The notes beneath the pieces are model-generated. The model was given only the letters and a program-made list of their open reading frames with translations. It had not been told where the DNA came from and did no database searches. From contig VFFE01007789.1 in NCBI GenBank assembly GCA_008921705.1, forward strand, positions 3,307,777 through 3,371,776: a DNA stretch of 64,000 bases. Reading direction: 5' to 3'. The translations under genes were made by a program, and so were the position numbers. Shown here one piece after another: positions 37,187 through 47,762 of this stretch; position 1 is the stretch's first letter; the number at the start of each line of letters is the position of its first letter. Origin of the DNA: Burhinus oedicnemus. Its lineage: Eukaryota; Chordata; Aves; Charadriiformes; Burhinidae.

Positions 37187-38149
37187 AAATGGAGTTCAGG
37201 TCAAAGAAGCCTGATGATAGTAACAAATTGTGAATGCTATTCCAGAGGACTAAAACCTCTGCATCAGCTTTCCCCAATAAAGAGCAAGTTCGCTTCAGAT
37301 TAGGGTCAGGTCACAGAGCAGAGCACATTCCGGCTTAGGCAGAAGTACATATAAAATACGATGGATGAAACAGCTTCACAAGCATTTGCAAGCTCCAGCA
37401 GGAGCTCTCAGCACAGATAAAGGATTGCAAGTTCAAAGGGAATTATTCATAAGAGGAACAGGTGCTCCTGCAGCAATTCGTCTCAAATCAAATGGAAGAC
37501 TTCTTACTTCTAAGTTTGATACGCTGGTTGTCAACTCCCCCCCCAGCTGTGAAGAGTTTACAGTGACTACACGAACTGCATTAGGAGATTAGAGGTAAAC
37601 TAATATTTAGATAAACTGGAAGAGAAACAATTTACAGTGTTAGTAATACCACAGCGAGGCCCTATTCAAAGCAACAGCTAGTTACCTTTACTTAAAAAGC
37701 TTAGATTGATTGGTAAGTGTTTGGAATTACTGTGCCCATGAGAACTCTTTGCTTCCTTCCAGTAAGCTCAGGTTATAAAAGGTGTGTTTCTGAGAAACAT
37801 AACTTCATTTTTCTTTGCTTTGGAGAATAACATTCTGAAGATAGACTTTTGAAATCACTGGTTTGTTTTGCAGCTACTGCCAGAATCAGCCAAGGAATGA
37901 AGACAGTCTCCTTTAATCATATTGAGCTACAAATTGCTACTAAGGTAGCATGTCCTTCTGCAAAGCATAATTCAAAATGATACACCTATGTTACATATGT
38001 ACATTGAAGAAAGAAATTCTCACAGTGCATCTAAGTTTTCAGCAATACCTGACAAAAATGCAGCTTCGTTATTTGGAAAGAAAACTGCACTTGATCAGTA
38101 ATTTGGCTCAGAGCTATCCCCAGTATTGATATAGACTGAAGGATGATTG

Positions 38150-38836
38150 CATTGAGAGCAGCCCTGCTGAGAAGGACTTGGGGATATTGGTGGACAAAAA
38201 AATTGGACATAGGCCAGCAGTGTGCACTTGCAGCCCAGAAAGCCAATCATATCCTGGGCTGCATAAAAAGAAGCATGGCCAGCAGGTCAAGAGAGGTGGG
38301 TCTCCCACTCTACTCAACGCTCATGAGGCCCCACCTGGAGTACTGCACCCAGCTCTGGGGTCCCCAGTACAAGACAGATTCTGTTGGAGAAGGTCCAGAG
38401 GAGGGAGAAAATTATTAGAAGGCTGGAACACCTCTCCTATGAAAAAAAACAAAGAGTTGGGATGTTCAGCCTGGAGAAGAGGTGTCTCCCAGGAGACCTT
38501 ACTATTTATTGAAAATAAATAAGGCAGGGCTTATAAGAAAGATGGAGAGGGACTTTTTCCCCAAGATCTGTAGTGACAGGACAAGGGGTAATAGTTTTAA
38601 ATTAAAAATGAGTGGATTTAGGTTAGATATCGGGAAGAAATTTTTCACTATGAGGGTGGTGAGGCACTGGAACAGGTTGCCCAGAGAAGCTGTGGCTGCC
38701 CCATCACTGGAAATGTTCAAGGTCAGGCTGGAGGGGGCTTTGAGCAACCAATCTAGTGAAAGACATTCCTGCTTGTGGCATGACTAGATGATCTTTAAAA
38801 GTCCCTTCTGACCCAAACTACCCTATAATTCTACGA
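38150..38836 (+). mobile_element. CR1 LINE 3' portion (about 690 bp)
   Basis: The plus strand opens in the ORF2 region after RT (GCCCTGCTGAGAAGGACTTGG, encoding the EKDLG segment) and continues through CAGCAGTGTGCACTTGCAGC, CACCTGGAGTACTGCACCCA, the TCCAGAGGAGGG block, a partly deleted TTCAGCCTGGAGAAGAGG segment and AGGCACTGGAACAGGTTGCC. It ends in CCTATAATTCTACGA, a mutated CR1 terminus. Frames for the C-terminal ORF2 residues (RDIGKKFFTMRVVRHWNRLP-like) survive in pieces at 38482-38787 but are interrupted. It is 5'-truncated and non-coding. Confidence 0.95.
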
Positions 38837-40559
38837 AGCATTCAACAGCTCACTGAGATGTCCCTAATTTTCAAGTAAGAAACCAATACCATAGACAGTT
38901 TGGGGATTTTTTTCTTTTTTGTTTTAAAGTTCATTAAATCCAAGATATTTTAGAAAATAGCAGACAGAAAAGTAGTTAGTGGTAGAAACAGATATAGCAT
39001 TTTATACCATATAACTGGACAACCAAATATGCTGAGCTTCACACTCAAACATTGCCAACAGAAGTACTTGCAAGCTCAGAATATTGAGACTGCTTTGCTT
39101 AGTGCCTTCTTTGAAGAAGTGGACCTGAAAGTGTTTATTATCATAACAACCCGTCACTGGAGAACCACTGTTATGCAGCACATATGCTATATATAAATAC
39201 CTATATATTAGTTAGAAGCCTGAAAACCCTGGGTTCTCTGCAAAACAGAAGCATTTGTGGGATAAAATGATGATTCAAAACCTAAACAGCACATTTAAAC
39301 GCCTGTCTGTTGCCACACCCATCCTCTGCATCTTCAAAACAGATTTACACAGCCTATTCAAATAGACTTCTACCTCCACTAAGAGTCACCATTTAAATGG
39401 ACCTCTGTTCCACATTGATTACAAACTCTGTAGTCCATTCCACACACATAGGATTACAGTTTTATTTGAAGTTTTTTTCTTATTGCCAGGTTTCTCCAAT
39501 ATCATTAGAAAGAATGAATGTTTGAATTAGCAATCACCTAAGTTATGCTTTTTCTTCTTTATGGTTGTTTGCCACTGTGTTTCAAATAAGCTCAAATGCA
39601 ATTTTCAGAATTTAATACAGCCTATTTTTAGCAATGCAGAAGGTCTGATTACAATTTTTTTTTTTTCATTTTACTATTTGGTATAAGACGGGCATTCACA
39701 TTTAATCATACCCATAGATTACCTCAATGAATACAAATGTGTTACATTATCTTTAAATAAATGAATGTCAATATGTTCTAGGGTAACAGAAGTAATTGCA
39801 TATTGATAACAGTCATTATCATAAGTCATGGTTGCTGGCAGAAAATCCACTTGTATTTTTTAATAAGGTGCAATATTATGGTCTATTTTGAGATGATAGC
39901 TTTCTATTTCCCCATACATAATACAGTATCACTTCAATATAGCTGGCAGACCCTGGGAATAGATAAAAATTCAGAATGTAAACCTGCAAATTGTAAGATT
40001 TTACAGTCTTTTGAAACTAGGGTGGATATTCCAAGTACCTCAGCAAAACTGATATGAGGGAATCATTATCTGTGCCAGGCTGATGTACCTTCCGTTCCAC
40101 TCACCACAGCAGATAACAGTGACTAGGACATTATACTGAACTCAAACAACGAGGTATTTCAGATTTTGCATTGTATCTTATTGCAGTTTGCAAAGTAATC
40201 TGAAAGACACTTGAGAAAGGGACTTCTCTCCCTCATTTTTAAGAGGCACAAAACTTTAAAGCTAACTTAGATATTCTGGATGCATCTGCTACAGGAGAGT
40301 AAGGAAGTTATAATATCCAGTATCAAGATTGGAAGCTCTCGTTCTGCACTGCTGCTCTACTTTATTGCTTTAAAGTAGTAGAAAGATAGAACAAGATAAA
40401 ATAAGCAGACAACTGCAGAGTCCTGCACCATGAACAGAATATCCCCATGAAACAGTACAGGCTGGAGATGGACTATGTAGCTACATAGATGGACTTTGCT
40501 AAAAAGGATGTGGGGGGTCCCATGTGGACAGGGATTTTAATATGTCAACAGGGTGTGGA
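38837..40559. other. Single-copy DNA between two CR1 copies
   Basis: AT-rich sequence without recognisable gene or repeat. Short poly(T) at 39656-39666 and TATA-rich words at 39185-39215 are the only local peculiarities. Confidence 0.5.
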
Positions 40560-41100
40560 TCTGCAAGAGCACAGCAAGGTCAAAGACAGCAGAGTGACTG
40601 TAGCCCCCTACTTGGCAGCTGTGAGGCCATACCTGGAATACTCTGCCTAGTTTTGAGCCCCCGCACACAAGAAATAGTGACTAGTGGAACAAGTCCAGCA
40701 GAAGGCCACTGAAATGGCCCTCTCAATGGAGGGGGCTTCTGACAGCCCACTAAAGTGGAGGCTACAACACATGATATGTACAAAGAGATTGAAGAAACAG
40801 GTTTTATTCACCCTGGAGAAGAGAAAGCTTCTAAGAGGTGGATCTTACTGCTGTCCTCAACAGCCTATATAAAGCATCGTTGCAGAGAAGACATGACTTG
40901 TACTCTTCCACAGGACAGTCGGTGAAAGGACAAGAAGAAACAATCCCAGGTTGCAGCAGGAGAAATTCCAATTTCACAGTGGGAAATTTCACAGTGGGAG
41001 CAGACAGGCCCTGGCACTACCTGCCCAGAGAGGAATAACCACCTCTGAAGATTTTCAAAACTCATTTGAGCAAAGCCTTGATGTACTGGGCCTGGCTAGG
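40560..41100 (+). mobile_element. Old, divergent CR1-type LINE 3' portion
   Basis: The order of blocks follows CR1: a GGCAGCTGTGAGGCCATACCTGGAATACTCTGCC segment (equivalent of the HLEYCTQLWG region), TTCACCCTGGAGAAGAGAAAGC (FSLEKR), GATCTTACTGCTGTCCTCAACAGCCTATATAAAGC (the DLI-YNYL region), then GCACTACCTGCCCAGAGAGG (HWLPRE) and AAAACTCATTTGAGCAAAGCC. Identity to the younger copies in this window is clearly lower and the ATTCTATG terminus is not preserved, so this is an older insertion or a different CR1 subfamily. It contains a 15-bp tandem duplication at 40970-40999. Confidence 0.75.
40970..40999. repeat. 15-bp perfect tandem duplication inside old CR1
   Basis: AATTTCACAGTGGGA occurs twice without mismatch. 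Because the host CR1 copy is heavily diverged, the identical pair must be a much later slippage or duplication event. Confidence 0.9.
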
Positions 41101-41289
41101 GTAGAATTAGCTTTCTTCATAACAGCTCTCCTGAACTCCTCTATAATGAAGTGTAATTAAAGCTACATGTTTGTTTCTATGCCATTATTCAACCAAAAAC
41201 GCAAAGCCCAAAACTTTCTATTCATCATCCACAGCATCCAACTTTAAAAAAGCCGAATATTTCAAAATAGTAATAAGAAAAAACCCCTA

Positions 41290-41850
41290 AGACATGCCTT
41301 GCAAGCAGGGTGCACTGCCCCGAGTACCCCAAGGCCTCATTGAGGAGGCACGTATACCACAGGCCGCTTCGCACACCGAAGTGTGGCCCTCCGGCCGAGG
41401 CAAACGCTGCCAAGCCTCTGTACCGCACCCCATCGTCTCTTTGAGGCGCGCACAAGTGGGGTTTTTCCTTTGGTTGGTTTTTAAGTTATCTTCACCACAG
41501 ACCCAGCGCCCCGGGCCCGCACACCCGGCGGCGCAGCCCCGCTTCCCGCAGGCGGCGGCCCAGCTCGCCCGGCCCCGCTGCCCGCGCAGGGCCCAGTCCC
41601 CCCGGTCGCCTGGCAACCCCAATCTGCCCAGCAACCAGGCCGGCTGCAGCGGCCAATGGCAGAGCGGCGAGCCGCCGCCCGGACAGGCGGCCAACCGCCC
41701 GCCGCTTTGTCTTCAGCGAGAGCGGCGGGAGCCCGCGGCCAAGGGCCGGGCCCGTCAGGCCGCCGCAGGGGACATCTCCCGAGCCGAAGGTGGCTGCGGT
41801 GGAGCCCTGAGTGGACACTGCCCTCGTGGCTTTTGTCCAGATATCTGTTG
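41290..41850. promoter_or_regulatory. CpG island, probable gene promoter
   Basis: Composition changes abruptly from AT-rich flanks to GC-rich DNA dense in CpG, densest at 41500-41790 (GCGGCG, CCGCC, GCCCGCGG words). It contains two CCAAT boxes (41619-41623 and 41653-41657) and an RFX-type X-box. There is no TATA box, which fits a housekeeping or ciliary-type CpG promoter. Known: unmethylated CpG islands in birds mark most broadly expressed promoters. Long open frames in all directions here are a by-product of GC richness. The direction of transcription is not decided. Donor-like sites occur on the plus strand (CTG|GTAGGA near 41902) and on the minus strand (G|GTATAC near 41351). The downstream gene is not identified. 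Confidence 0.8.
41605..41617. promoter_or_regulatory. RFX X-box motif
   Basis: GTCGCC-T-GGCAAC matches the RFX-family inverted-repeat site (half-sites GTNRCC and RGYAAC) with a one-base spacer, differing from the ideal GTTGCC by one permitted base. A weaker partial second site, CTGCCC-AGCAAC, follows at 41625-41635. RFX factors bind X-boxes in promoters of ciliary genes and, with other cofactors, MHC class II genes. The position inside a CpG island and between two CCAAT boxes favours a functional site. Confidence 0.6.
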
Positions 41851-42129
41851 AACCAGTGCAAACTTATGCATTCAGATGTTGCCACTGTGAGCTACGCTGT
41901 GCTGGTAGGACAGGCTCAGGCCTCGCCCTGCTGCTACAGGCACCGGCAGGCAGCCACAGAGGCATGGCAGCCATTTTCACACAAGCATGAGGGTAGGCAT
42001 GCACCCTTCCAGGCAAGGCAACGAGCGCTCCAGCCCTGCTTCTGCAAAGCTGCCCAGTCAACCTTTCCACTCCAGTCAGCAATGACACAGGGCACAACCG
42101 CAAGTTGGTAGCAACAACAAAAACCATAC

Positions 42130-42193
42130 CTTCCTCCAGGTTGAGCTGCTGGTCTTCCTTCCGAGAGCAAACACATGCTTCTGTCTTGTCCAT
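42130..42193 (-). CDS. Candidate minus-strand first coding exon
   Basis: On the minus strand an ATG (42193-42191) opens 21 codons beginning MDKTEACVCSRKEDQQLN and ending in a GGAAG|GTATGG splice donor (junction 42130/42129), which fits the vertebrate consensus well. The encoded stretch is polar and has no signal peptide. Kozak context has G at +4 but C at -3. The CpG island lies 280 bp downstream in this direction, within what would be intron 1, which is not the usual arrangement but occurs where islands straddle the start. Product unknown; it might be fortuitous. Confidence 0.25.
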
Positions 42194-42280
42194 ACGTGCT
42201 CCTGTAGGAGCCGATCCTGGCAGAAAAGGGCCATTGCCACACTCGGGCTTTGCAGGCTAGGAGCCTGCCCTGATTTGCTG

Positions 42281-42300
42281 CAGCAGCAGCAGCAGCAGCA
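42281..42300 (+). repeat. Short (CAG)n microsatellite
   Basis: Six and two-thirds CAG units. In the minus-strand frame upstream of the candidate exon it would read as polyalanine. Such short trinucleotide arrays are common near CpG islands. Confidence 0.9.
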
Positions 42301-43420
42301 CCTGGGCCATCAGCATGGTTAATCGGGACCAGCTGGTGGGTGCTGTGGGCCCTCAGAGGTGCTGGTGGGAACACAGCCAGCCCTGGAGGCAAGCGACAGC
42401 AGGGATGTGGAGGGAGAACATTGCTGGAAGGGCTACAAGGACTTGGGGGGTCTCAGCATCAAGTTTGGGTGTTCCCAGGGTGCTGACTGTGTTAGGGCTC
42501 ACCTAATGGCCCAGCAGCCTTGCAAAGCCCGTCAAGTGTTAGGCCTTCCAAAGTTGTTCTGGATCGGGGTGATAGGAAGGAAAGTTACACCTTCCCCTAT
42601 ATCTGTCTTAGCCTTTACAGAAGCAATATGCTCCCTGAGAATACCGGGAATCTTACAAAGGCTCTGTGATTTTCCACAGACCCAGATCTTCCCCAGCTGG
42701 GGAAAAAAAATCTACTCCTCTGTCATTTGTGCTACTGACGGCTACCTAGAGGTACAGCCTCTGTGAGGGACGAAGGGTCAGCGAAAAGATGTCCTTCAGT
42801 TGTGACTGACTACATAAACTTAAAAATGGACTTAAGTATTCACATACTAGGTTTTTTTTAATGGTAGAGGTCTGCCTGTGTTGGTATTATTGCAAGTGTA
42901 GTGTAAAGTCGACTTGAAACTGGGCATGTAAAAATACTGATTTTGTAATATTTTACTGCCTCATGAAAGGCATCTAATTTGGACACAACATTTTTGCAGT
43001 GAGTAAGCATTTACATGAATTTCAATATACATAGTTTCCCACAGATTGAAATTTTTATGGAAAGCTGCACATTTCTGAGCTGCAAATACTGTGTGTGCTT
43101 AGTTAACAGTTTTATGAGCAGCCAAGTTGTGCTTGCTATCAGGTATCATTTTCTGCTGTGTGCTCTTCTTTAAGTTCACAGCAAGTATAAAGGTTGTTCT
43201 TAGGAGAAAATCACCTTTCCACTGAGAATTAATCTTTTTTGGTATGCTCCCTATTTCTGGCTTCCAGTGTTCTGCTGCTGTCTATATCCAGGTTCTGTAC
43301 AAGGTGACTTACACATTGAGGGCCCCTTTTCTCATTTTTAATAATAAAGCATCTACAAACATAATGATTTGTTCATGCTTTTGTGCATTTTCTGCTGAAG
43401 TAATTTTTCCTTTTATATGA
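42301..43420. other. Transition from CpG-island flank to AT-rich DNA
   Basis: GC content falls gradually from 42300 to 42780, where a 135-codon plus-strand frame (42359-42766) has no motif I recognise. From 42780 onwards the sequence is ordinary AT-rich DNA without gene signal. Confidence 0.4.
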
Positions 43421-43831
43421 ATTCTTCAATTTTACAAATTTTCTGCAAAAATTCCTGTTACAATTAAGGCTGAAATAAAGAGCAACGCTGTTAAAACTGT
43501 CCAGTGGGGACCAAAGAAGCCTGTCCAGTCCATACGGTCTATTTCCTACAATTTTCAGGGCTCTTCAGATTTAAAAGGATTCTCAGTTAACTGTAGCAAC
43601 TCTGAAATTGGACAAAATTGTCATGGATGGTTCAGTGAAGGTCTCTGCTCAATGAAAGCAAAAATGGGAGCAAGATACTAAGATGTATACGGAATGAGAC
43701 TAACATTAATAGTATTTATAATGCACTTAGGTACAGTGGTAATAGTGTTCTCGATATTGATTGGTATCAGAAAAATTATGCGACAAAAAGTGATTAAGGC
43801 AGAAAAGGCTGTCATTAGAAAAGAAACTTAA
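43421..43831 (+). pseudogene. Possible decayed membrane-protein gene fragment
   Basis: After a TGA at 43418-43420 a frame stays open for 86 codons to TAA at 43679-43681. In the same phase it then stays open for 49 more codons to TAA at 43829-43831. The first part is polar with several Asn/Ser-rich and Cys-containing segments (for example NCHGWFSEGLC) and looks extracellular. The second part has about 23 consecutive hydrophobic residues followed by a strongly basic tail (RKIMRQK). Ectodomain, one membrane helix and a short basic cytoplasmic tail is the C-terminal layout of viral envelope proteins and of many type I receptors. There is no start codon or splice context, no recognised family motif, and long open frames occur by chance in 64 kb, so this is speculative. 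Confidence 0.2.
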
Positions 43832-44406
43832 AAGATGGGATTGTTTACATTCAACAGGAGACACAGAAAGCAATATTTTAAAAAGAAAAATATTTCAAAT
43901 ATTTCCATGCATCTTAATGCTACAGGGGATTCACCCTCTGTCTCTATGCATGTGTACAGAAACTGTATTATTATGTGAATTATCCAACTAAAATGAATCC
44001 TTGGAGGGGGGGGCAATAGAAATTTTAATGGCCTTTCAGCCTGGGGGGCCAGTAACTTTGTTACTTAGTGATGTAAATAAGATCAGGATTTAGTCCAAGG
44101 ATCTGTTCTCCATTTCTAAACTGATTACCTCCTACTATGGCAGATGTCAATACATATGGGAGAAAAAACAGAACAGATCCATGTAGTGAGAGGACAGGAA
44201 CAATCAATATACATATTGGTGTATTATATGTGGCCACAAAGCAAAGATAAAATTTTCACACAGAATATGGACATACGTGTATGTTTCATGTATGAAATAT
44301 CTTGCATTTTTAGTAAGCATTACATTTAAAATCAGGTAAAGTGATATCATATGGAGATATAATAAAGGAAAATCAGAAGTTATATTGTCAGCTATTCTTT
44401 ATTCAT

Positions 44407-44549
44407 CGCCGGAAGTGTTCAAAGCCAGGTTGGATGGGGCTTTCAGCAACCAGGTCTAGTAGGAGGTGTCCTTGCCCATGGCAGGGGGGCTGGAACTAGA
44501 TGATCTTTGAGGTCCCTTCCAAACTAAACCATTCTATGATTCTATGATA
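44407..44549 (+). mobile_element. CR1 LINE 3' tail (about 140 bp)
   Basis: Begins at GGAAGTGTTCAAAGCCAGGTTGGATGGGGC and runs to TGATCTTTGAGGTCCCTTCC and ATTCTATGATTCTATGA, the perfect CR1 terminus with two octamer units. Severe 5' truncation is usual for the family. The good preservation of the end suggests a comparatively recent insertion. Confidence 0.95.
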
Positions 44550-47162
44550 AATAACACATTCTGCTATATTAGCTTTATAGCTAATGTTAGCTTTAGTTAT
44601 TTTCCTGTGTTTGAGCTTGGAGTCGTAGCCTAGTTAAACTGAAAATAACACAGCTCCACAAATCTGAAGTAAACATTTACTGGCATGATTCATTTGCTGG
44701 TGTGAATGTCTGGCAGCTTGGCAAATGAGAGTCAGCCATGTCCGTTTGAACATTTAATGTGACCTGGGTTTCACAAATACTTTAACTAAGTTTTTCCAAG
44801 ATTTTCACATACCTAGCCAAAGCAAAAGTAGTAATTCAGCTGCTGATTTTGTTTCTCTCTGTATTCTATTCCATTGCAAAAGATATTCTCAAAATGGATT
44901 TGTTGCTGCTATAGAAAAGTGCTTTCAATGACAAAAAATGCCTTAGATCAAATTATTCCTTCAAAATGGGCACAGCCTTGCAGGAAAAGGATGAAGATGT
45001 GATATGATAGTGGAAGATGTAGTTCTTCCCCTACAAGATGATACGGGTAGATTCTAGGAGGGCGATGCACCCATTCACCTGCCCATTGTGTCATGCATCA
45101 GTTTTATCCCTGCTCCGTTAGCACATGTAACTGGCTGGAAGTAAGAGAGAAGTGACAGAGCCTTCAAAAGATGGCAGAAGTTTTCATCACCATGACAAGA
45201 AAATAGGAAATGAAGGGAGAGGTTAAAAACCCCTTAGAGCTATCCTCTCTCTCAAAAATCTCTTCTTAGGCCTATATGCTGTTTTACATGATTTCCAAGA
45301 ACTTGACTAAACACAGCAGTAATCAACGCTGCAAACTGTTTAACATTCACTTGAAAACTATTATTTGCATGAAGTTTCACCTAGGAGCTTTAGATCTTTG
45401 ATCACTGTGGTCAAGAGTATATAAAGAAACAACAAAAAGTTCAACTGTCCTATAGGGAAAACTAAATAGTTAATTTTATTTTGCGTTATAACTACATTCC
45501 TGGTATTCAGAAAACTGATTCAACAGGGAGTAAATCTGGATTTCTATAAGCCCATCCCTGCACAGTGTAATAAATGATATATATACTGATTTTATTTTCT
45601 GAGTCACTGCGCTGGTTTTGCAGCATATTTGCCATGAAGCAGAAGCTCAGAAGAGTGCTGCAACCTTTCACAAGGGAAAATGAGGAGACTGGAAAAAGGA
45701 AGAGAAAGTAAATACTTTACATATATACAAAGTTGCAGGCCTAAGAGCCTAATTGGTTTCCTGATGTAAGCGTGCAAACGAAAGCCTTCAGTTTAACAGC
45801 TTGTATAGAACTGCGAGCTACCATTGTGTCACCCGCTACTGAAATGTTGGCCCCTTTTGATGCACATTTTTATTAAAAGGAAGCAAAAAGTGAATCTACA
45901 CTCTGGATGGTCACTGAACAGCTTCCAGGGCTACAGTAAACCATGGCCCACGGTAAGCAAAAGACAGCTGGAAACAACCCGGAGGACAAGGTTTCATGTT
46001 TCAGCAAAAAGCTCAATAATAGTCTAAACTGAGTGATGACATTTAAATAGAGAGGAGGCAAAAAAGGAAAAATAAAATCTAACTAAATCTAGACCATCTC
46101 AGCTCTACAGAAATGAGGTATTTTTCTGAGAGGCCTCCAGTCTCTCATGCACAGGGTAAATTATTTATTAATAAAAACTGGTACAAAAATTATGTGAAAA
46201 AAACCAGACCATGGTAATCAACTGGCAAATGGTCACTATATAGATTTTCAGTGTACTTTTTTTTAATACTACTAAATTCCTAGAAATGGTTGGTTTGAAT
46301 CATATCCACTTGGGACTTGTTTATTATTATTTATGGGTAGGTGGTCAATGAGTCGGTGGTCATGATCTCCCCCTGCCAAAATTACCTTTCACCTACTTCT
46401 CCTCTAATCGTGGCAGTTCCAGGAGGTTTTCTCCATTGCTGACCAGGCCTACAGTTCATCACTCTCTTGACAGGAATATCCTACTGATCAACAAAGCTAC
46501 ATTGTCTAGTGGTTAGTTCCTTAATTGAATCGCAGATAAATCATGTCTAGTTACTATTTCTCTATTTTAATATTAGGTAAATAATTAAATAGGATTGGGG
46601 CAGTATAGAGGACTTTAGCAGCAACAGGTTTCCTTGGTTGCTTCAATTACATTCTATGCTTCATTTTTCTAGTTAATATCAATTTTGCTACAACAACATC
46701 AGTGTCTGGTCTGTTACGTTTGTTCTCATAAGAATAAAAAGAAGGCAAATATTAAACCCTATTAAATTAACCCATATGGGCCCCATAAGTGACAAAATGG
46801 TTGATGAAACAGCCCATAGTGTTCCTTGCATATGCTAATTTGTAGCATTAATTTCTGTTCAGTCCTCTCTTTTCTAACCAGAACTAGTACTCTTCGTGAC
46901 CAAAGAGAGTGCATGGAACAGAAGAATCATTCTGGAAATAGCAATTTAATCACTTGCTGACTCAACAACAATTTAGCTAAACAAATGGGGTATCCAAATT
47001 GCATTATCATTGTGGAGGGGGGAAACACGTCTTTTCTTAAACACTTATTGAAAGATCTGGAAAAAATCATGCATATTCTTACCATGGAAATGCACCCTTC
47101 CTTCCTTTAAGTGCTTCTCACTCATCTCTACAGAGAAAATGCGTACATTGGACTAGAGGCTG
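44550..47162. other. Single-copy DNA, no gene recognised
   Basis: AT-rich, no recognised gene or transposon. CACG|GTAAGC at 45949-45958 is a donor-like site with no convincing exon upstream. Confidence 0.5.
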
Positions 47163-47601
47163 ATGATGATGATGATGGACTTTAGAAGGTGGCATCTCCC
47201 CCTGAGCAAGAAGGAGCTGGAGAACGGTTACAAGGTCTTGTGAAACAGGACACTTGGTGTAAACAATGCCTGCCTCGCTCATGGCCGTACCCTTGAGGAG
47301 GAACAGAAGCCTGATAAAAGGGGAAGGCCCCTGCAGGAGGCGACAAAAACCGGCCGAAAACCGCACAACTGCTAAAAGGAGCCAACAAAGATCTGCGGTA
47401 ACTGGGGGAAAGGTAAAGTGGGAGATCGCGACCGCCGACTCACTTAGAGACTGAACAGAACTACCCACCCCACTGCACTGGAACATGTGCACATCAATTA
47501 AAGGACATTGTAGAAGGGCGGCTGTACTAACCAATAGAAATTAAGATAAGGTACTAACCAATAATTGTAACTACAGGCGTGTATTTCTGTGTTTTGAACC
47601 A

Positions 47602-47608
47602 TATAAAT
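47602..47608 (+). promoter_or_regulatory. LTR TATA box
   Basis: TATAAAT lies 39 bp after the second CCAAT motif and 79 bp before the poly(A) signal, the spacing expected for U3-R of a short-R retroviral LTR. A retained promoter could drive transcription rightwards into the flanking DNA. Confidence 0.7.
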
Positions 47609-47686
47609 ATCCCAAGGACTTTGTTGCCTGGTGTGCTGGCTTTGTGGATTACTGCCTAGCACCCATCTCTGCGCAGAAATGGTATA

Positions 47687-47692
47687 AATAAA
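47687..47692 (+). terminator. LTR polyadenylation signal
   Basis: AATAAA sits in GGTATAAATAAACTGATACC, where GGTAT and ATACC can pair so that the signal lies in the loop. A GT-rich downstream element (CGGTGTGTACATTGG) follows within about 20-30 bases, as expected for a functional cleavage site. Confidence 0.7.
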
Positions 47693-47762
47693 CTGATACC
47701 TTTGCTCGGTGTGTACATTGGCATCTCGCACACCGGTAAACAACCCCGCTTTTGGGACTACA

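Larger units (their letters stand above)
28140..38149. other. Single-copy DNA, no gene recognised
   Basis: No protein domain or known repeat recognised over about 10 kb. It contains a purine-rich block at 28400-28560, a candidate microexon at 28629-28658, a GT-rich tract at 31044-31140, an 18-bp perfect palindrome at 35304-35321 and a T26 homopolymer at 37161-37186. Open frames here are short and without motifs. Confidence 0.55.
47167..47762 (+). mobile_element. Solo endogenous-retrovirus LTR
   Basis: The roughly 596-bp block has LTR architecture in plus orientation. A U3 carries a direct repeat GTACTAACCAATA (47524-47536 and 47551-47563), each copy with a CCAAT box. A TATA box TATAAAT follows at 47602-47608, an AATAAA signal at 47687-47692, and then a GT-rich R/U5-like segment (TTTGCTCGGTGTGTACATTGG). 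Ends are placed at TG (47167) and CA (47762) because ATGA flanks both sides (47163-47166 and 47763-47766), a candidate 4-bp target-site duplication. The left copy lies in a GAT microsatellite, so this boundary is uncertain. No primer-binding site follows and no polypurine tract or retroviral gene adjoins, hence a solo LTR left by recombination. Family not identified. Confidence 0.75.

Noticed and set aside
41294..41851. 185-codon plus-strand frame (and overlapping minus-strand frames of 108-135 codons) in the CpG island
   Set aside because: GC-rich DNA has few stop codons; frames are open on both strands at once, the residues are Ala/Arg/Pro/Gly-rich, and there is no domain or consistent splice context.
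42359..42766. 135-codon plus-strand frame downstream of the CpG island
   Set aside because: No recognisable domain, no acceptor or donor fitting its ends, and a composition typical of translated non-coding DNA.
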